A stretch of 64,000 nucleotides of DNA, from positions 124,001 through 188,000 of the forward strand of contig DAOULR010000007.1 of the NCBI GenBank assembly GCA_034419075.1, written 5' to 3'. Positions 24,648 through 32,587 of the stretch are shown here, in pieces (positions within the stretch are counted from its first letter, which is position 1; each line of letters begins with the position of its first letter). This DNA is from E44-bin88 sp034419075. GTDB taxonomy: Bacteria; Chloroflexota; Dehalococcoidia; Dehalococcoidales; BS750m-G39. The notes beneath the pieces are model-generated. The model saw only the letters and a list, made by a program, of their open reading frames with translations. It ran no database searches and was not told where the DNA came from. A program made the translations under genes and the position numbers.

Positions 24648-26088
24648 CGATTACGATAAAGACAGCGAGTTTCTGGCTGAAGGCAGTGAACACGAGCGTC
24701 ACTCCGAGGAAGCCGCTTTCAAGATGTGGCTTAGGGTGTTCATCACTGTAAGGTGGATTACCGTACTAGGTATCCTGGCGGCTACCCTCCTTGCCTCAAG
24801 GGTGTTCGACATTGAATTTCCCACCGTAGCCGCCTACGGGGTAAGTGCCTTTGTCGCCCTGTGTAACCTGCTGCTTCTCTTTCAAGCCCGAAGCCTAGGG
24901 AAGACGCCGACTAGCCTAGCCATCCACCGAGCCAGGATATACGGCACCATCCACCTCTTGCTTGACCTGGCGGCCTTTGCCGTGCTGCTTCACTTTACCG
25001 GTGGCATTGAAAACCCCTTTATCTTCTACTTTGTGCTGCACATAATCGGCGCCAGTATAATACTCCACTATACCTCGGTCTACCTGCTGGCCACCTCGGT
25101 TATCGTTATGGTCTCGCTGCTGGTGGGACTGGAGTACGCTGGAGTGATACCTCATGTAAACCTAGTCGGATTTGCCAACCCGGGGCTTTATCAAGATGGG
25201 GGCTACGTGCTGGCGGTACTGGTTGTCCTGGGTAGCGCCCTCTTCGCCGCCACATATATGACGACCTCCGTTGTCGGTGAGTTGAGAAAGCGGCAACGAG
25301 AGGTGATGCAGCTAAGCCAGCGCCTCCTGGGCAAGAGGACCAAGGAGCTGGAAAAGGCTTCTCAGGAGATAGCCGAGATGGAAGAGGCCCGGAACCGCTT
25401 CCTCCGTTTCCTGGGGGTAACGGTGCACGACCTTAAAGCCCCTCTGACAGCTATTCAGAGCTATTTCTGGGTTATGCTTGGCGGCTTTGCCGGGGAGATT
25501 ACCGAAAAGCAGCGGGGCATGCTGGAGAGAAGCAGCCAGAGAATTAAAGAGCTGCTGAGCCTGATCAGTGACCTGCTCGATATTCCCCGTATCGAAACGG
25601 GGCAGATGGTCCAGGAGATGAAAGATATCTCCATAAAGAAGGTAATTGAAACCGCGGTCGGGGATATACGCGGCCTGGCCGAGCAAAAGAAGTTGAAGCT
25701 GGAGCTGGAAATGCCCAAGTCTCTTCCTCGGATTCGCGGTTCGGCACCCAGGCTGCAGCAGGTTATGACCAACCTGCTCAATAACGCCATTAACTACACT
25801 ACTGAGGGCTCTGTAACCGTCAGGGTGAGTCAGGACAATAAAGAGATTAAGGTCGATGTTATGGACACTGGCATCGGCATTCCTCCTGAGGACCTGCCCC
25901 ACATCTGTGAGGACTTTTTTAGGGCCAGTAACGTGGAGATAAAGGGGACAGGGCTGGGTTTGTCCATAGCCAAGAGGATTGTGGAGACGCACGGGGGCAG
26001 GATTTGGGTGGAAAGCCCCTGCCCGGAGACAGGTAAGGGGAGTCGGTTTAGCTTTACCCTGCCCAAGAAGAGAAGCAAAGGGAGGTGA
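24631..26088 (+). CDS. Membrane sensor histidine kinase with a RegB-type GGxxNPF motif
   Basis: This sensor kinase of about 485 aa has roughly six hydrophobic segments between residues 35 and 215, then a coiled-coil linker, HisKA (His266 in VHDLKAPL) and HATPase (NLLNNAINY, DTGIGI, GTGLGLSI). GGIENPF at about 124-130 lies in the membrane region and matches the GGxxNPF heptapeptide through which RegB/PrrB kinases sense the quinone pool. The start is ATG 24,631 or 24,640; neither has a good ribosome site and both overlap metV, so translation is probably coupled. It is embedded between metV and metF, with two receiver proteins downstream. Redox control of the operon is the obvious hypothesis; the ligand is not shown. 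Confidence 0.88.
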   Translation: MKPMTDDYDKDSEFLAEGSEHERHSEEAAFKMWLRVFITVRWITVLGILAATLLASRVFDIEFPTVAAYGVSAFVALCNLLLLFQARSLGKTPTSLAIHRARIYGTIHLLLDLAAFAVLLHFTGGIENPFIFYFVLHIIGASIILHYTSVYLLATSVIVMVSLLVGLEYAGVIPHVNLVGFANPGLYQDGGYVLAVLVVLGSALFAATYMTTSVVGELRKRQREVMQLSQRLLGKRTKELEKASQEIAEMEEARNRFLRFLGVTVHDLKAPLTAIQSYFWVMLGGFAGEITEKQRGMLERSSQRIKELLSLISDLLDIPRIETGQMVQEMKDISIKKVIETAVGDIRGLAEQKKLKLELEMPKSLPRIRGSAPRLQQVMTNLLNNAINYTTEGSVTVRVSQDNKEIKVDVMDTGIGIPPEDLPHICEDFFRASNVEIKGTGLGLSIAKRIVETHGGRIWVESPCPETGKGSRFSFTLPKKRSKGR

Positions 26089-26092
26089 GGTG

Positions 26093-27010
26093 ATGAAAGC
26101 GGGAACTAATCTGGAGAAGGTCTTAGAGAGCGGTCGGTTTGCCGTTACGGCCGAGGCGGGCCCGCCCAAGGGAACAAGTGCCGCCGTAATGCAGAAGAAA
26201 GCCGAGATTTTGCGTAACTGCTGTGACGCGGCCAATGTGACCGACAACCAGACGGCTATCGTGCGCATGTCGAGCCTAGCGGGCTGCGTGATTATGAAGC
26301 AGCAGGGCGTTGACCCGGTGATGCAGATAGTCTGTCGCGACCGTAACCGTATTGCTATTCAGAGCGATGTGCTGGGGGCGGTAGCGTTGGGCATCGGTAA
26401 TATACTCTGCCTATCAGGCGACCACCAGATGTTCGGCAACCACCCCACGGCTAAGAATGTCTTTGACATCGACTCCATACAGCTGATTCAGGCCCTGAAA
26501 GCCATGCGGGACGAGAAGAAGTTCCTCTGCGGCGAGGATATCTCAGGCGAGGTGCCTATTTTCATCGGGGCAGCGGCTAACCCCTATGCCGACCCCTTTG
26601 AATTCAGGGTGGCCCGACTGGCTAAGAAGGTGAAAGCGGGCGCCGAGTTTATTCAGACCCAGGCGGTCTATGACGTCGCCAAGTTCACCAAATGGATGGA
26701 GATGGTCGTTGACAAGGGGCTGGATAAGCAGACGCATATAATGGCAGGGGTGATACCCATAAAGTCGGCGGGTATGGCGCGTTACATGAGGGACTATGTT
26801 TCGGGAGTGACCGTCCCCGACGAGATAGTGACCCGTATGGAACAGGCTCCTGACGCCAAGGCGGAGGGCAAGAAGATAGCCGTGGAGATTATCGAGCAGG
26901 CTAAGGAAATTCCGGGCATTCATGGCGTTCATATTATGGCGGTGGGCTGGGAAGATATCGTCCCTGAAATAGTAGAGCAGGCTGGATTATTGCCCAGACC
27001 TGTATTATAA
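26093..27010 (+). CDS. metF: Methylenetetrahydrofolate reductase, MetF family (copy 2, MetV partner)
   Basis: A second MTHFR-family TIM barrel, 305 aa. Shared family segments with copy 1 are FAVTAEAGPPKGT, DAANVTDNQT, CRDRNR, LCLSGDH and FIQTQAVYD. ATG 26,093 is preceded by GGAGGTGAGG, and the start falls 4 bp after the kinase stop, so MetV, kinase and MetF are tightly coupled. As the copy nearest metV it is the better candidate for the MetFV complex that makes methyl-THF for AcsE. It is slightly longer than copy 1 and differs in the middle loop (GEDISGEVPIFIGAAANP). Confidence 0.88.
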   Translation: MKAGTNLEKVLESGRFAVTAEAGPPKGTSAAVMQKKAEILRNCCDAANVTDNQTAIVRMSSLAGCVIMKQQGVDPVMQIVCRDRNRIAIQSDVLGAVALGIGNILCLSGDHQMFGNHPTAKNVFDIDSIQLIQALKAMRDEKKFLCGEDISGEVPIFIGAAANPYADPFEFRVARLAKKVKAGAEFIQTQAVYDVAKFTKWMEMVVDKGLDKQTHIMAGVIPIKSAGMARYMRDYVSGVTVPDEIVTRMEQAPDAKAEGKKIAVEIIEQAKEIPGIHGVHIMAVGWEDIVPEIVEQAGLLPRPVL

Positions 27011-27024
27011 TGGCAAGGAGAGCT

Positions 27025-27420
27025 ATGGCGAAGAAGATTTTAGTAGTTGACGACGACCCCGATATCCTAGATGCGGTAGCCATGATCCTGGAATCTCAGG
27101 ACTATAAGGTAGTTACTGCCCGCGATGGGGTGGAAGGTCTGGCCAACCTCAAGGCAGAGAAGCCCGACCTGATGATTCTGGACCTGTTGATGCCCAAGAT
27201 GGACGGCTGGGCGGTATGCAAGGAGCTGCAGGACCCGAGGTGGTCTAAATACCGCGATATACCCATCCTCATACTGACCTCGGTGCGGGAGGAAGCCAGC
27301 CGCCGCCGTTACGAGCTGGAGACCGGGCTGGAGCTGGACGTGGATGACTACGTGGAGAAGCCCTTCAGCCCTGACATACTGCTGGAGAGGGTAGAACGAC
27401 TTATTAAGAAAAGGTCCTGA
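27025..27420 (+). CDS. Single-domain response regulator (receiver only)
   Basis: This is a CheY-like receiver of 131 aa without an output domain. The acidic pocket VVDDDPD, the phospho-acceptor Asp in LMILDLLMPKMDGW, the switch Thr/Ser in ILTSV and the Lys in VEKPF are all present. ATG 27,025 has AAGGAG at a good distance; an in-frame ATG at 27,010 overlaps the metF stop and has none. It follows metF by 14 bp and is a likely target of the kinase at 24,631. Since it cannot bind DNA by itself, it may act in a relay or by protein contact. Confidence 0.9.
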   Translation: MAKKILVVDDDPDILDAVAMILESQDYKVVTARDGVEGLANLKAEKPDLMILDLLMPKMDGWAVCKELQDPRWSKYRDIPILILTSVREEASRRRYELETGLELDVDDYVEKPFSPDILLERVERLIKKRS

Positions 27421-27432
27421 AAGGGTGACCAG

Positions 27433-27831
27433 ATGGAAAAGAGAGCTAAAATCCTCCTCGTTGACGACGACAAGGATTTCATAGAGGCGACCAGAACCGT
27501 CCTGGAGACTAAACCTTACCAGATAATTGTTGCCTCCAACGGGGATGAAGGGCTGCGCAAAGCCAGGGAGGAAAAACCCGACCTGATTCTCTTGGACGTG
27601 ATAATGCCGGTCAAGGACGGCTTCACCGCCGCCGAGCAACTCAAGAAAGACCCCCAACTCAGCAAGATACCCACCCTGATGCTCACCGCCTTCGCTACCA
27701 AGGGCCGGGAAACCCAGATACCAGTCAGTCGGGGATATGAGCTGGAAACAGAGGACTACATTGATAAGCCTGTCAGCCCAGATGAGCTACTGGCTAGGGT
27801 GGAAAAGCACCTCAAGAAGGCAGGCTTTTAG
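27433..27831 (+). CDS. Single-domain response regulator (receiver only), second copy
   Basis: A second receiver-only protein, 132 aa, 12 bp after the first. The residues for phosphorylation are complete: LVDDDKD, Asp in LILLDVIMPVKDGF, Thr in LMLTAFA and Lys in IDKPVSPD. Both receivers carry a YELETE/GLELD-type insert before the last Lys motif, which marks them as paralogues of one subfamily. It is the last protein gene of the operon, 14 bp before tRNA-Met. Confidence 0.9.
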   Translation: MEKRAKILLVDDDKDFIEATRTVLETKPYQIIVASNGDEGLRKAREEKPDLILLDVIMPVKDGFTAAEQLKKDPQLSKIPTLMLTAFATKGRETQIPVSRGYELETEDYIDKPVSPDELLARVEKHLKKAGF

Positions 27832-27845
27832 GAGGGGATAGTCAC

Positions 27846-27921
27846 GGGCTCGTAGCTCAGTGGTTAGAGCGGTCGGCTCATAACCGATTGGTCGTAGGTT
27901 CGAATCCTACCGAGCCCACCA
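27846..27921 (+). tRNA. tRNA-Met (CAT), CCA encoded
   Basis: A full cloverleaf: acceptor GGGCTCG with CGAGCCC, D-arm TAGCTCAG, anticodon loop CTCATAA with anticodon CAT, T-arm GTAGG/TTCGAATCCTAC, discriminator A and an encoded CCA. The G1:C72 pair rules out an initiator tRNA; elongator Met is favoured, but a lysidine-modified Ile2 tRNA also reads CAT. It starts 14 bp after the second receiver gene and is probably co-transcribed. Confidence 0.93.
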
Positions 27922-28530
27922 CCACACCTCCCGGATTCACGACACCTACCACCTATTCTCTCCACCCAGCAGGGAAGTTGACATAACATACCAGCCAGAC
28001 TGGCATTTTAGCTATTTATTGTCAAGTCAGGCACAAACTTCAGGCGTGGGGCTTTGCCAAAGTAACTAAACATAATGCTAAAAGCCCCTTAATTTTTGCC
28101 GTTTTTCGATGAAATAGCCATTGGTTTAGGTACTTTAAGCAGGTGAGCGTAGCTACAAGGGCACCCGGTATTAATATCAGGCTAGCGCATCAAAAGGCCA
28201 TTTAGGTTAATATTCCATAGGCCGGAGAGTAAACATTAAAATCTCGTGGCTCTCAGGGCTTCAGGAAGATATTCAGACTCGCAACTAAGTACGAGAACAG
28301 GTTGGGTGCTTCAGAGAAGCTACAAGTCCTTTTCCACTATGTGATGCATTTTAGTGACGTATGGTAAGGATATGTTATGTTTTGTGGCGCGGCTAAGGTG
28401 GCGGGATATCGTGACTGAGAAGCAAGCCTAGTGGCGACTCAGTTAAGGTCGGCAGGGGTATTGGAGAGGGAAGCGGTTTTTACCTTTTCTGAATATGGAC
28501 TCTACATAACATATATAGTGCGCCCCAGTA
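27922..28530. other. Gene-poor interval of 609 bp
   Basis: No convincing open frame is seen on either strand. It contains one terminator-like inverted repeat (28,048-28,088) and ACATAACATA near both ends (27,980 and 28,502). The base composition is more AT-rich than that of the operon to the left. It separates the plus-strand operon from minus-strand genes. Confidence 0.5.
28048..28096 (+). terminator. Possible intrinsic terminator after the operon and tRNA-Met
   Basis: GGGGCTTT (28,048-28,055) and AAAGCCCC (28,081-28,088) can pair around a 25-nt loop and are followed by TTAATTTTT. The long loop lowers confidence. It lies about 130 bp past the tRNA. Confidence 0.45.
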
Positions 28531-29163
28531 TTATAGCTTTTCCCTCGCTTTGATCTTGAACGCATCCTCAAGGACATCTTTTATAGAGTCTTCAAGTGCG
28601 GAATGTGCGTTTGATAGTTCTCCGTACTTAATTTCTCCGTCTCCGTAATGCCATTTATTTAAGGCAGAGATATATGCATTCAGGTCTTCTGTTGATTTCT
28701 CTACATTAGTTTGAAATGATTTCTCGAACGATTTAGAAATGTCTTTGACCCAGATGTTTCTAGTGGCAAGCTGTTCTAATTCAGGTATCAGGACCCAAGG
28801 TTCCTTTTTAGTAACTACTAAAGGTATTTTAAAACGAGGATTAGTGAGCTCTAGCGCCCACTCTATAATACCGTTTATTGACTGGCTTCTGAAATTCCGG
28901 TCAATATCTTTCTCCTTTTGACGTCGTTCTTCTTCTATACGTCGTTTCTCTCTTGCATTAGCTTCTTGAATTGTCAGGAAAGCCGCGAAGGCAAGTATAA
29001 CCGCTGCGCCGGCACTGAGTGCCACCGACCAGTCATCAAAGAACGTTACAACGAATTCACAAAATGGGTTTGATCTGAAGATGCTGATAAGTATGCCAGC
29101 GGCGATTACGGCGACTCCAATTAAGGTTAGCCACCACCAGTTCCTGCGTAACCAGCTTTTCAT
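28531..29163 (-). CDS. Uncharacterised membrane protein with two N-terminal TM segments and a coiled coil
   Basis: The protein is 210 aa and I recognise no family. Two hydrophobic segments come first (about residues 10-28 and 45-65, the second AALSAG-type and Ala-rich), followed by a strongly charged coiled coil (EKRRIEEERRQKEK) and a soluble C-terminal domain of about 130 residues. Topology suggests both ends are cytoplasmic. The start is ATG 29,163; an upstream in-frame TTG at 29,181 would overlap a TGGTATAAT promoter-like element, which favours the ATG. The codons are more AT-rich than in neighbouring genes and no operon partner is present, which suggests an accessory gene. Confidence 0.7.
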   Translation of the reverse strand: MKSWLRRNWWWLTLIGVAVIAAGILISIFRSNPFCEFVVTFFDDWSVALSAGAAVILAFAAFLTIQEANAREKRRIEEERRQKEKDIDRNFRSQSINGIIEWALELTNPRFKIPLVVTKKEPWVLIPELEQLATRNIWVKDISKSFEKSFQTNVEKSTEDLNAYISALNKWHYGDGEIKYGELSNAHSALEDSIKDVLEDAFKIKAREKL

Positions 29164-29169
29164 ACCCCC

Positions 29170-29178
29170 ATTATACCA
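29170..29178 (-). promoter_or_regulatory. Extended -10 promoter, possibly giving a leaderless mRNA
   Basis: On the minus strand the sequence is TGGTATAAT: a perfect -10 box with the TGn extension. Its last base is 7 nt before the ATG at 29,163, so transcription would begin at or next to the start codon. No matching -35 box is seen. Confidence 0.45.
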
Positions 29179-29237
29179 CAAAAATCGGCCTATATTATGT
29201 AAACAAGCCCCCTAGCTACTCCGGGACCGCTGAAAAG

Positions 29238-29275
29238 ACCTCCCCCTTCCTTATATAATGAAGGGGGTGGTTTTT
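29238..29275. terminator. Intrinsic terminator, possibly bidirectional
   Basis: ACCTCCCCCTTC (29,238-29,249) pairs with GAAGGGGGTGGT (29,260-29,271) with one mismatch and a 10-nt loop. TTTTT follows on the plus strand and AAAAG precedes it, giving a short U-run on the minus transcript as well. It lies about 125 bp beyond the hflX stop and so probably ends the minus-strand housekeeping transcript. Confidence 0.7.
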
Positions 29276-29400
29276 ACAGAAGGCGCAGGGGGCGAAAAGA
29301 AGAGGAAAAGAGCCCTTTTGCACCCTTACAGGTATCAGACTACTCGTCAATCGTTTAAGGGGCTCAGATTTGGCTCTCAGCGCGTCATTTTTGGAGGGGT

Positions 29401-30555
29401 TTAGACGGGCTGCATGGTGCGGCTCAGAGTACGCCCGATAAGCTCCAAAAGCTTCTTTAATCCCCAGCCCTTGACCGCCGAAACGAGCACCGTGTTCTCG
29501 TCGGCCTCGGTCTGGCCGGAAAGATAATCAAGGGCCGACTTCTCGTCCCACCGCCGGCTGTCGTCCAACAGCATGTCGATCTTGTTCAGCACCGTGATGC
29601 GCGGCTTATCACTCAACTTCAGGTCGGCTAAGATGTCCTCCACTGTCTGGCATTGCTCCGGGGCGTTGTGGCTGGCCAGGTCAACGATGTGAAGCAAGAT
29701 GCTGGCCTCGTCCAATTCCTCTAAAGTCGCCTTGAAAGCGGTCACGATGGTCGGCGGCAGTTTTCTGATGAAGCCCACGGTATCGGTCATTAATATCTGG
29801 CTCTTGTCCGGCAGAGTCAGGCGGCGGGTGGTTGGGTCCAATGTGGCGAAGAGCTTGTCCTCGACAAAGACATCGGCGTGGCTGAGGGCATTGAGCAGAG
29901 TGCTCTTGCCGGCGTTGGTGTAGCCGACCAGGGCCACCACGGGGATGCCGCTCTTGCGGCGCTGCTGGCGGTAAAGCTGGCGGTGCTTCCTGATGTCGTC
30001 AATCTGCCCTTTTAGGCGGTGTATCTTGCGCTGAATTAGGCGCCTATCCGTCTCTAGCTGTGTCTCACCGGGGCCGCGCGTGCCGATGCCGCCACCCAGC
30101 CTCTCCAGATGGCTCCATTGCCCAGCCAGGCGCGGCAAAAGATACTGGTGTTGCGCCAACTCGACCTGAAGCTGCCCCTCGCGGGTGTGCGCCCTTCGCG
30201 AGAAGATATCCAGAATCAGGGCCACACGGTCGATTATCTTTACCTTGAGGGACTCTTCCAGGTTGTGCTGCTGTAGTGGCGTCAGCTCATCGTCAAAGAT
30301 GACTACGGTGTATTTCAGACTGTCCTTGAGCGCTATCAGCTCTTCCAGCTTGCCTTTGCCCATGTAGTGCGTCTTGGCAGCTCTGGGTAGCCTTTGTATG
30401 AGTTTACCGACCACAACGGCTCCGGCTGTGCTCACCAGCTGGGCCATCTCGTCCAGCGAGTCCTCCGCCGACCAGCGCTCGGCCTTGCCAGCCACAGCCA
30501 CCAGGAAGGCTCTCTCCGGCGCGGGACGGGTAACAATCGTGGTCTTAATAGGCAA
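29401..30555 (-). CDS. hflX: Ribosome-associated GTPase HflX
   Basis: This is a 384-aa GTPase that splits or rescues stalled ribosomes. The N-terminal HflX domain includes the Gly-rich ERLGGGIGTRGPGETQLE segment typical of the family. The G domain has GYTNAGKST (G1), DTVGFI (G3) and NKIDML (G4). Length and domain order are normal for the shorter bacterial form. It is the last gene of the minus-strand run, 12 bp after dapL. Confidence 0.94.
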   Translation of the reverse strand: MPIKTTIVTRPAPERAFLVAVAGKAERWSAEDSLDEMAQLVSTAGAVVVGKLIQRLPRAAKTHYMGKGKLEELIALKDSLKYTVVIFDDELTPLQQHNLEESLKVKIIDRVALILDIFSRRAHTREGQLQVELAQHQYLLPRLAGQWSHLERLGGGIGTRGPGETQLETDRRLIQRKIHRLKGQIDDIRKHRQLYRQQRRKSGIPVVALVGYTNAGKSTLLNALSHADVFVEDKLFATLDPTTRRLTLPDKSQILMTDTVGFIRKLPPTIVTAFKATLEELDEASILLHIVDLASHNAPEQCQTVEDILADLKLSDKPRITVLNKIDMLLDDSRRWDEKSALDYLSGQTEADENTVLVSAVKGWGLKKLLELIGRTLSRTMQPV

Positions 30556-30567
30556 ATCTCCGTAACA

Positions 30568-31764
30568 TTATGTAAAGTCCACCCCTGGCTTCAGCCTGCG
30601 GCGGCTGTCGCGCCAGTTGGAGAGCTTGGAAAGCCCCCTCACCAGAGCCGCGTCAGGAATGGTTAACGATAGCCGTATGTAGCCCTCGCCGTTTTGGCCA
30701 TAGCCCGTGCCCGGGGTGACCACCACCCCTACCCTCTCCAGCAGGTCGGTAGCGAAATCCATGGAGCTGTAGCCCTTGGGCACTCTGGCCCATATGTAGA
30801 GGCTGGCCTTAGGCGTCTGGGCCTTGAGCCCTATGTTATTCAATACCTCAATGACCAGGTCGCGGCGTCGCTGGTAGATAGCATTGTGCTCCTGAATACA
30901 GTCCTGAGGGCCATTTAAAGCCTCGATGGCGGCGTACTGAATGGCTTGAGGCACGCCCGAGTCTATGTTGGTCTTAAGCCGTTTCAGAGCGTCAATCATA
31001 ACGGCATTGCCCACCGCCATGCCTATCCGCCAGCCCGTCATGTTGTAGGTCTTGGACAGGGAGTGGAACTCCATGCCCACCTCTTTAGCCCCCTCGGCCT
31101 GTAGGAAGCTGTCCGGCTTGTAGCCGTCGAAGGTAACCTCGGAATAGGGCCCATCGTGGCAGATGGCTAGATTGTTGCGTCTGGCGAACTCAACGGCTCT
31201 ATTAAAGAAATCGAGGTCGGCCACAGCGCTGGTGGGGTTGTTGGGGTAGCTCAGCCAGAGCAGCTTGGCTTTCTTCAGGATATAGGCGGGCACGGCGTCT
31301 AAATCGGGCAGAAAGTTATTCTCCTCAGTGAGGGGCAGATAGTAAGGCGAGCCGCTGGCCATTGCGGTGCCTATAGCGTAGACGGGATAGGATGGGTCGG
31401 GCACCAGGGCGATATCGCGGTAGTCAATGAAGCAGAAGGCGATGTGGAAGATTCCCTCCTTGGAGCCGATAAGGGGCAAAACCTCTTTGTCGGGGTCGAG
31501 CTCGACATCAAAGCGCTTCTTATACCAGCTGGCTATCGCCTGCCGAAGCTCGGGCAAGCCCTCAGTCTCGGGATAGCGGTGGTTGGCTGGGTCTTTAGCC
31601 GCTTTGCACAGCTCTTCGATTACATGGGCTGGGGTGGGGATATCAGGGTCACCGATGCCAAAGTCGACGATATCCTCGCCCTTGGCTTTTTTCTCGGCAA
31701 TTTTACGGCTTATTTCGGCAAAAAGATAAGGCGGTAAACTCTCAATCCGTCTCGATATTCTCAT
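30568..31764 (-). CDS. dapL: LL-diaminopimelate aminotransferase
   Basis: This is a class I/II PLP aminotransferase of 398 aa. The N-terminus (RIESLPPYLFAEI, DFGIGDPDIPTP) and the PLP-lysine segment SLSKTYNMTGWR match DapL, which makes LL-diaminopimelate directly from tetrahydrodipicolinate. The adjacent dapF supports this over a general aspartate aminotransferase. Its 5' end overlaps the end of dapF by 23 bp, so the two are translationally linked. The DapL route is known from chlamydiae, cyanobacteria, many anaerobes and Chloroflexi. Confidence 0.9.
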   Translation of the reverse strand: MRISRRIESLPPYLFAEISRKIAEKKAKGEDIVDFGIGDPDIPTPAHVIEELCKAAKDPANHRYPETEGLPELRQAIASWYKKRFDVELDPDKEVLPLIGSKEGIFHIAFCFIDYRDIALVPDPSYPVYAIGTAMASGSPYYLPLTEENNFLPDLDAVPAYILKKAKLLWLSYPNNPTSAVADLDFFNRAVEFARRNNLAICHDGPYSEVTFDGYKPDSFLQAEGAKEVGMEFHSLSKTYNMTGWRIGMAVGNAVMIDALKRLKTNIDSGVPQAIQYAAIEALNGPQDCIQEHNAIYQRRRDLVIEVLNNIGLKAQTPKASLYIWARVPKGYSSMDFATDLLERVGVVVTPGTGYGQNGEGYIRLSLTIPDAALVRGLSKLSNWRDSRRRLKPGVDFT

Positions 31765-32587
31765 CTGGCCACTCTCCGCTAAATACGATTTCGGCAGGAC
31801 CGCTTAAGGAAACTTCTTCTCTTCCGTCCCACTCCACACCTAAGGTTCCTCCCGGTAGTCTTATATCAACCCTGTTATCGGTGTAATTGTGTAGTTTGGC
31901 TATAATGGCTATGGCGCAAGCACCACTACCACAGGCCAGCGTTTCCCCGGCTCCTCTCTCCCAGACCCGCGCCTCTATTTCATTTCTGCTGACCACCCGA
32001 GCCACCTCAAAGTTCGTCCGATTGGGAAAGATGGGGTGGTTTTCTAGATTAGGGCCTATCAATGACAGTGGGAATTCGGCTACAGGCTGTTCTGTAAAAA
32101 AGACGGCGTGGGGGTTGCCCATGGAGACGAAGCTCAAAGCCAGCTTTTTGTTCTCTACCGTAACTGGGTAGTCCAATATCGGCTCAGCTGGCTTGGTCTC
32201 CAGCGTCACGGGTATCTCTGCAGAGCCGAATTCAGGTTCACCCATGCCTACCTGAATATTATCTCTAGTTTGCAGCCTGGCTTTTCTTACCCCTGCCTTC
32301 GTGGCCACGGCTATCTCGGCGGCTTTAGTATCGATCAAGCCCTTGACTAAGGCGTATTTTGCCAGGCACCTCAAGCCATTGCCGCAGGCCTCGGCCTCGG
32401 AGCCATCGGGATTGAACATTCTCATCCCGAGGCCGCTATCTAAGGAGAGCAAGAGCAGGCCATCAGCACCGATACCAAAGTGGCGATGGCACATAGCTGT
32501 CGCCAGCTTTGACCAGTTAAGCTGCTTTTTATCAGCCTCCACCAAGATGAAGTCGTTGCCGGCGCCCTGAAGCTTGGTGAAGTTCAT
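31742..32587 (-). CDS. dapF: Diaminopimelate epimerase
   Basis: DapF converts LL- to meso-diaminopimelate for lysine and peptidoglycan synthesis. Both catalytic cysteines are in their family motifs: EACGNGLRC near residue 76 and ETLACGSGAC near 215. Length 281 aa and the N-terminal GAGNDFILVE match the family. It overlaps miaA by four bases at its start and dapL by 23 bp at its end. A meso-DAP pathway is compatible with peptidoglycan or with lysine supply only. Confidence 0.95.
   Translation of the reverse strand: MNFTKLQGAGNDFILVEADKKQLNWSKLATAMCHRHFGIGADGLLLLSLDSGLGMRMFNPDGSEAEACGNGLRCLAKYALVKGLIDTKAAEIAVATKAGVRKARLQTRDNIQVGMGEPEFGSAEIPVTLETKPAEPILDYPVTVENKKLALSFVSMGNPHAVFFTEQPVAEFPLSLIGPNLENHPIFPNRTNFEVARVVSRNEIEARVWERGAGETLACGSGACAIAIIAKLHNYTDNRVDIRLPGGTLGVEWDGREEVSLSGPAEIVFSGEWPDENIETD

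Noticed and set aside
27846..27921. Initiator tRNA
   Set aside because: The acceptor begins with a G1:C72 pair and the anticodon stem lacks the three consecutive G:C pairs of initiator tRNAs.
28048..28088. Riboswitch in the gene-poor interval
   Set aside because: Only one long-loop stem followed by a T-run is visible, with no downstream plus-strand gene to control.
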